Assembly (NCBI GenBank): GCA_900313235.1
Contig: OMQN01000002.1
Span: 1-64,000, forward strand
Source of the DNA: an uncultured Prevotellaceae bacterium
GTDB taxonomy: Bacteria > Bacteroidota > Bacteroidia > Bacteroidales > Bacteroidaceae
Length of the DNA: 64,000 nucleotides
Direction of reading: 5' to 3'
The notes below the pieces were generated by a model, which was given only the letters and a program-made list of their open reading frames with translations, was not told the DNA's origin and did no database searches. Positions 61,395-64,000 of this stretch are shown in pieces. The translations under genes and the position numbers were made by a program. Numbering within the stretch: the first letter of the stretch is position 1; each line of letters begins with the position of its first letter.

Positions 61395-62132
61395 ATGATG
61401 AAACAGATTTTCAACAATTTGAGGATGGTCCCAACGGCTGCTTCCCGACGACTATTAGTACTCACCACAGTTATCTGCTGTGTAAGCATACTGACGTCGT
61501 GTAATAAAGACGAGAATAGCCTCAGCGCTGAGGAACTATTTGAAAAAGAGATGACGGCGGCATTGACCGACGCACAAACCTACGGACCGCAGACCGAGGC
61601 CTTGGCCAAGGAGGTTGCTGAACGCTTCAATGGCTATGTCACTGAAATCAACTACAAGACGCGTGAGAGTGCGACACGAAAATGCAAGACAGACAACAGC
61701 CGCCCCTACGACCTGAAGGACTTGGCACGTACCACCATTGTGGCAGGATGGGACAGTACAGAAATCAAACCCGTCATCAGCTATCTGGTGTCGACAGCAA
61801 CGGACCGTAACGTCTTTGGACGTTACAAGCACCAGACCAGCGACTACGGCTATTGGGGTGACATCGTCAACCTGAAATACGTAAGGCTGATGACTGAAGT
61901 GCAGGTGAAGACCTACGGCATGTTCTATGCTTCGCATCCAGAGGACTATGTGCGTAGTGTCATAGGCGACAGTCTCTATACGGTGATTCACGACAAGATA
62001 GGTGTAGAGCCAAATCTATCGCACTATTACTATGAGATTATGCGTGCTGACACATCCAGTGCGGCTACCATTGCATACTACAAGCGACTGGCCATCGAAT
62101 ATCACTATCTTTGCGACCACATTAAAGACTAA
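61395..62132 (+). CDS. Lipoprotein with a RelA/SpoT-like nucleotidyltransferase domain
   Basis: Signal peptide with lipobox LTSC (Cys36) followed by NKDEN, an export-signal-like acidic stretch pointing to the cell surface. The mature part follows the RelA/SpoT synthetase pattern: a basic YKTRESATRK (87-96), DLKDLARTTIV (106-116) in place of the usual D-I-x-G-x-R strand, a GYWGDIVNL segment (152-160) in place of GYRSxHL, then TEVQVKT (167-173), which keeps the catalytic Glu168 and the EIQIRT pattern, followed by a His. The fold also occurs in toxic small alarmone synthetases and in the secreted effector Tas1. Two adjacent ATGs (61395, 61398) are possible starts. Enzyme activity is not proven. 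Confidence 0.62.
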   Translation: MMKQIFNNLRMVPTAASRRLLVLTTVICCVSILTSCNKDENSLSAEELFEKEMTAALTDAQTYGPQTEALAKEVAERFNGYVTEINYKTRESATRKCKTDNSRPYDLKDLARTTIVAGWDSTEIKPVISYLVSTATDRNVFGRYKHQTSDYGYWGDIVNLKYVRLMTEVQVKTYGMFYASHPEDYVRSVIGDSLYTVIHDKIGVEPNLSHYYYEIMRADTSSAATIAYYKRLAIEYHYLCDHIKD

Positions 62133-62186
62133 CCCAAAACTCCTTGTTCTTCATAGCTAAATACAATTCTTTGTTTTTTTTTGAAC

Positions 62187-62352
62187 CAAAACCTTGAAAA
62201 CAGGCTGCGCCTATCTGCGAGATCCGTGAGATCTGCGAGAGATTGAAAAACATGGCTCTGGGAGATATTGACTTCTCGCGTGAGTAGTTATTCTCTCGCA
62301 GATAACGCAGATGACGCAGATTTTCTCACTGCCTTTGTTTTTCAGGGTTTTG
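62187..62352. repeat. 166-base imperfect hairpin of TCTGCG-type repeats
   Basis: The left arm (62187-62243, with ATCTGCGAGATCCGTGAGAT) pairs with the right arm (62292-62352, with the inverse of ATCTGCGTCATCTGCG). Outer parts also match: CAAAACCTTGAAAACAGGC against CAAAACCCTGAAAAACAAAGGC. It fills the first half of the spacer after the RelA/SpoT-like gene. Confidence 0.65.
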
Positions 62353-62353
62353 T

Positions 62354-62425
62354 CTAAGGAATTAAGGAATAAAGGAAATTCGGTGCATGTGCCGACAAAT
62401 ATTCCTAAGTTCCTTGGTTCCTTAG
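62354..62425. repeat. Inverted CTAAGGAA-type repeat
   Basis: CTAAGGAATTAAGGAATAAA and following GGAA at 62354-62377 pairs, with five mismatches in 24, with 62402-62425. It directly follows the TCTGCG hairpin and could fold as one structure or act as a terminator. The rest of the spacer up to 62474 holds nothing recognised. Confidence 0.55.
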
Positions 62426-62474
62426 AATAATAAAAAAAAGACTCTTCCTTGGTGGGAATATTGGGAAAAAGTGT

Positions 62475-62482
62475 TATCTTTG
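62475..62482 (+). promoter_or_regulatory. -7 box before the hypothetical gene pair
   Basis: TATCTTTG matches the consensus exactly. The leader is about 22 bases. Confidence 0.45.
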
Positions 62483-62508
62483 CAACCAGAAACGATTAAA
62501 CGACGATT

Positions 62509-62871
62509 ATGGAAGCAAAGAAGACAAAACCAATGCGCACCCGCGAGGAAGTCATCTCGTGGCTGAAGGGGGTACGCGAGCGCAAGGAGGCCTGGCAGGA
62601 GGACGTCAGGCGAAGGGAGGCCGAGCTGCAGGTTGAGTTGCAGCGGGCCAAGGAGAATCCTTTTTACCAGCGCGGCACGGAGGGCATGGCCTGCGAGCCG
62701 GCTCCGGTGGCCGAACCCGTCTTCAAGCGCGGCAGTTTCGCTGCGGCCATCCGTAAGCATCGGGCCTTCCAGTCGCAATGGCAGGAGAGCATTAACCAGA
62801 AACTTGACGAGCGTGAGGAGACGCGTCGGAAGGCGATGGAGAAGTTTCAACTGGAATTCGAAGAGGCATGA
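62509..62871 (+). CDS. Hypothetical charged helical protein (120 residues)
   Basis: No family recognised. The sequence is very rich in Arg, Glu, Lys and Gln (RERKEAWQEDVRRREAELQVE; later KLDEREETRRKAMEKFQLEF), so it is mostly alpha-helical and perhaps coiled coil, with a less regular Pro/Ala middle (ACEPAPVAEPVFKRG). No signal peptide. Its stop overlaps the next ATG (ATGA), so the two proteins are probably made together. Confidence 0.65.
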   Translation: MEAKKTKPMRTREEVISWLKGVRERKEAWQEDVRRREAELQVELQRAKENPFYQRGTEGMACEPAPVAEPVFKRGSFAAAIRKHRAFQSQWQESINQKLDEREETRRKAMEKFQLEFEEA

Positions 62872-63362
62872 ACCCGTTAGACCAAGCGTTTCTCAGCCGG
62901 TTGGCTCCCTACACCGTCGTACTGATAGGTGACGAATACTGCTTCCGTACGGACTTCGGCGTTGATTACGCCGTAGCGTTCAATCCCGAGCCATCCTTTG
63001 GCGGTCTGCCCGCCTACTGGTTCGACCTGTCGAACCGTAGCGGCAAGGCCTCGCCCAACGACCCGAAGGTGCGCGATACGGTCATTCGCATCATCATCGA
63101 GTTTTTCCGAGCCAATCCCGACATTCTGCTTTACATGTGCGACAATGCCAACGACCAGCAGGCGCAGCGCAACCGTCTGTTTCTGCGCTGGTTTATGGGT
63201 GAGGAGCAGAGCAAGCACTACGTCATCAAGACGGCCGTGGTCGAGGACGAGGGCATGGAGAATTTCATAGCCATCATCGTGCCGCGAATCCATCCATACA
63301 TGAATGAGGCCATTGCATATTTCGACGCCGAAATCGAAATGTTCAAGAACAACAAGCCGTAG
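62868..63362 (+). CDS. Hypothetical protein, possibly DUF6169 family
   Basis: A 164-residue cytoplasmic protein. The pattern YCFRTDFGVDYAVAF, then DTVIRIIIEFF near 65, LLYMCDNANDQQAQRN and RLFLRWF near 95, resembles a Bacteroidota family listed as DUF6169, in my recollection. Function is unknown. Translationally coupled to the helical protein upstream and followed by a terminator. Confidence 0.6.
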   Translation: MNPLDQAFLSRLAPYTVVLIGDEYCFRTDFGVDYAVAFNPEPSFGGLPAYWFDLSNRSGKASPNDPKVRDTVIRIIIEFFRANPDILLYMCDNANDQQAQRNRLFLRWFMGEEQSKHYVIKTAVVEDEGMENFIAIIVPRIHPYMNEAIAYFDAEIEMFKNNKP

Positions 63363-63398
63363 CACATCCCCCGACATTCCCCCACCAAGAAAAAATAT

Positions 63399-63434
63399 CC
63401 GCCGAGACATCGAGAGATGCCCCGGCGGTTTTGT
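63399..63434 (+). terminator. Intrinsic terminator after the hypothetical pair
   Basis: CCGCCG (63399-63404) and CGGCGG (63423-63428) form a GC stem followed by TTTTGTTT. A second stem, CCATTTC and GAAATGG (63440-63458), lies just downstream. Confidence 0.7.
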
Positions 63435-63502
63435 TTGTGCCATTTCTCGATGAAATGGGGGATTTTTGATGAGGGGACGAAAAGTACAGGGGAGCGGGGG
63501 AT

Positions 63503-63540
63503 TGGCAGAATTTACAAAAATGTGGCAGAATTTACAAAAA
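63503..63540 (+). repeat. Direct repeat TGGCAGAATTTACAAAAA
   Basis: The 18-base unit occurs at 63503-63520 and 63523-63540, i.e. with a 20-base period, before the zinc-ribbon gene. Function unknown; perhaps paired protein sites. Confidence 0.75.
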
Positions 63541-63586
63541 ATGCATCCGAGGGCGTTTTGCTCTTGCAGGAATGAAAGGAATTATG

Positions 63587-63594
63587 TAAATTTG
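63587..63594 (+). promoter_or_regulatory. -7 box before the zinc-ribbon gene
   Basis: TAAATTTG fits TAnnTTTG, with a leader of about 40 bases. Confidence 0.4.
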
Positions 63595-63633
63595 CAATGT
63601 CTTTTCAACCTAAAACAGAAGACTGTGTGCAAA

Positions 63634-63789
63634 ATGAAAAACGAAACTGAACAACAACTAAAACGCAACAGCGTTGTCTGCCCCAAATGCGGACAGCGGA
63701 CGTCGTTTAACTTGATACAGGACGCCATCGACGAGGAGGGCGAGTTCTACCGCTGCCAGCACTGCGGCTGGCCGTTCCATTACAAATAA
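63634..63789 (+). CDS. Small zinc-ribbon protein (51 residues)
   Basis: Two CxxC knuckles, CPKCGQRTSF and CQHCGWPFHY, about 23 residues apart, form a classic zinc ribbon; little else is present. The ATG at 63634 is chosen because the upstream part of the frame crosses the repeats and a promoter. Could bind nucleic acid or protein; not known. Confidence 0.7.
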   Translation: MKNETEQQLKRNSVVCPKCGQRTSFNLIQDAIDEEGEFYRCQHCGWPFHYK

Positions 63790-63845
63790 GGCAATTACAA
63801 ATGTATTTTCAAACCTAATTAATATCATTTTTAAAACTTAAAATT

Positions 63846-64000
63846 ATGAGAAAAAACAAATTATTACTTCTGCTCGCGCTGCTGATGACGGCAGCGACGG
63901 GCGCAATGGCGCAGACGGAAACGCTGCTGACCACCATTACAGCCACAGGTAAAGACACCTACAGTGAAACAACTCCTGGAGTTGTCACAGTTACACATGA
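63846..64000 (+). CDS. Exported protein, N-terminal part only
   Basis: Begins MRKNKLLLLLALLMTAATGA and continues MAQTETLLTTI, a clear signal peptide with cleavage likely after AMA. Fifty-one codons are seen before the window ends. The Thr-rich start resembles other exported Prevotella proteins with beta-domains, but the family cannot be told. Confidence 0.7.
   Translation, partial: MRKNKLLLLLALLMTAATGAMAQTETLLTTITATGKDTYSETTPGVVTVTH

Noticed and set aside
62877..63443. 188-residue minus-strand ORF
   Set aside because: It mirrors the coding frame of the DUF6169-like gene and runs across the terminator.

Overview
The window looks like a chromosome segment from a Bacteroidota, most likely a Prevotella-type member of the Prevotellaceae (inference from gene content; no marker RNA gene is present). 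The signs are GldH, sorting tails of the type IX secretion kind, lipoproteins with acidic residues right after the lipidated cysteine, a PSP1/RicT-like protein next to gldH and holB, and promoters of the Bacteroidota type (TTTG, about 19-21 bases, TAnnTTTG). I see no tRNA, rRNA, CRISPR array, integrase or transposase gene.

Left part, 1-24,243, is ordinary core genome. Layout: hpt-adk-obgE-M23 lipoprotein (+); metF-holB-PSP1-gldH (-); a lone receiver protein (+); an acyl-CoA synthetase-prfB-small membrane protein-CYTH operon (-); an M20 deacylase (+); dut-TPR-DUF4292-EnvC-like operon (-), with start/stop overlaps; dgt (+); a pair of overlapping sensor genes (-); a BASS-family transporter (-); and a membrane-bound AraC-type regulator (+). 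Points of interest here are a holB whose zinc module seems to be missing, a prfB with no frameshift site, a sensor whose phospho-acceptor His is Tyr, a duplicated start codon region that makes a six-codon leader ORF, and several promoters that sit so close to the ATG that the mRNA should be almost leaderless.

Middle part, 24,291-31,105: a 1318-residue secreted multi-domain protein with a sorting-like tail, a tiny ORF overlapping its stop, and a GH127/GH146-type beta-L-arabinofuranosidase with its own promoter.

Right part, 31,151-59,590, is the outstanding feature. It is one uninterrupted minus-strand array of twelve genes with gaps of at most 38 bases and one promoter-like sequence upstream. 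In transcription order it holds six tandem lipoproteins of MACPF (perforin) type, four large exported GLUG/beta-repeat proteins of 589, 920, 1776 and 2685 residues (three with sorting-like tails), a 54-residue small protein, and a lipoprotein carrying a zeta-toxin-like P-loop. Three MACPF copies keep most of the [YW]-G-T-H signature and three have lost it while keeping its spacing. I propose this as a surface-exposed pore/adhesin system that has not, to my knowledge, been described as a unit. Just beyond it lie a mutarotase-like secreted protein, a MITE-like repeat element with long inverted arms, and a second lipoprotein whose domain resembles a RelA/SpoT nucleotide pyrophosphokinase. Thus two lipoproteins with folds known from intracellular nucleotide-targeting toxins flank or end the MACPF array.

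The window ends with small hypothetical genes, a zinc-ribbon protein and the start of another exported protein.
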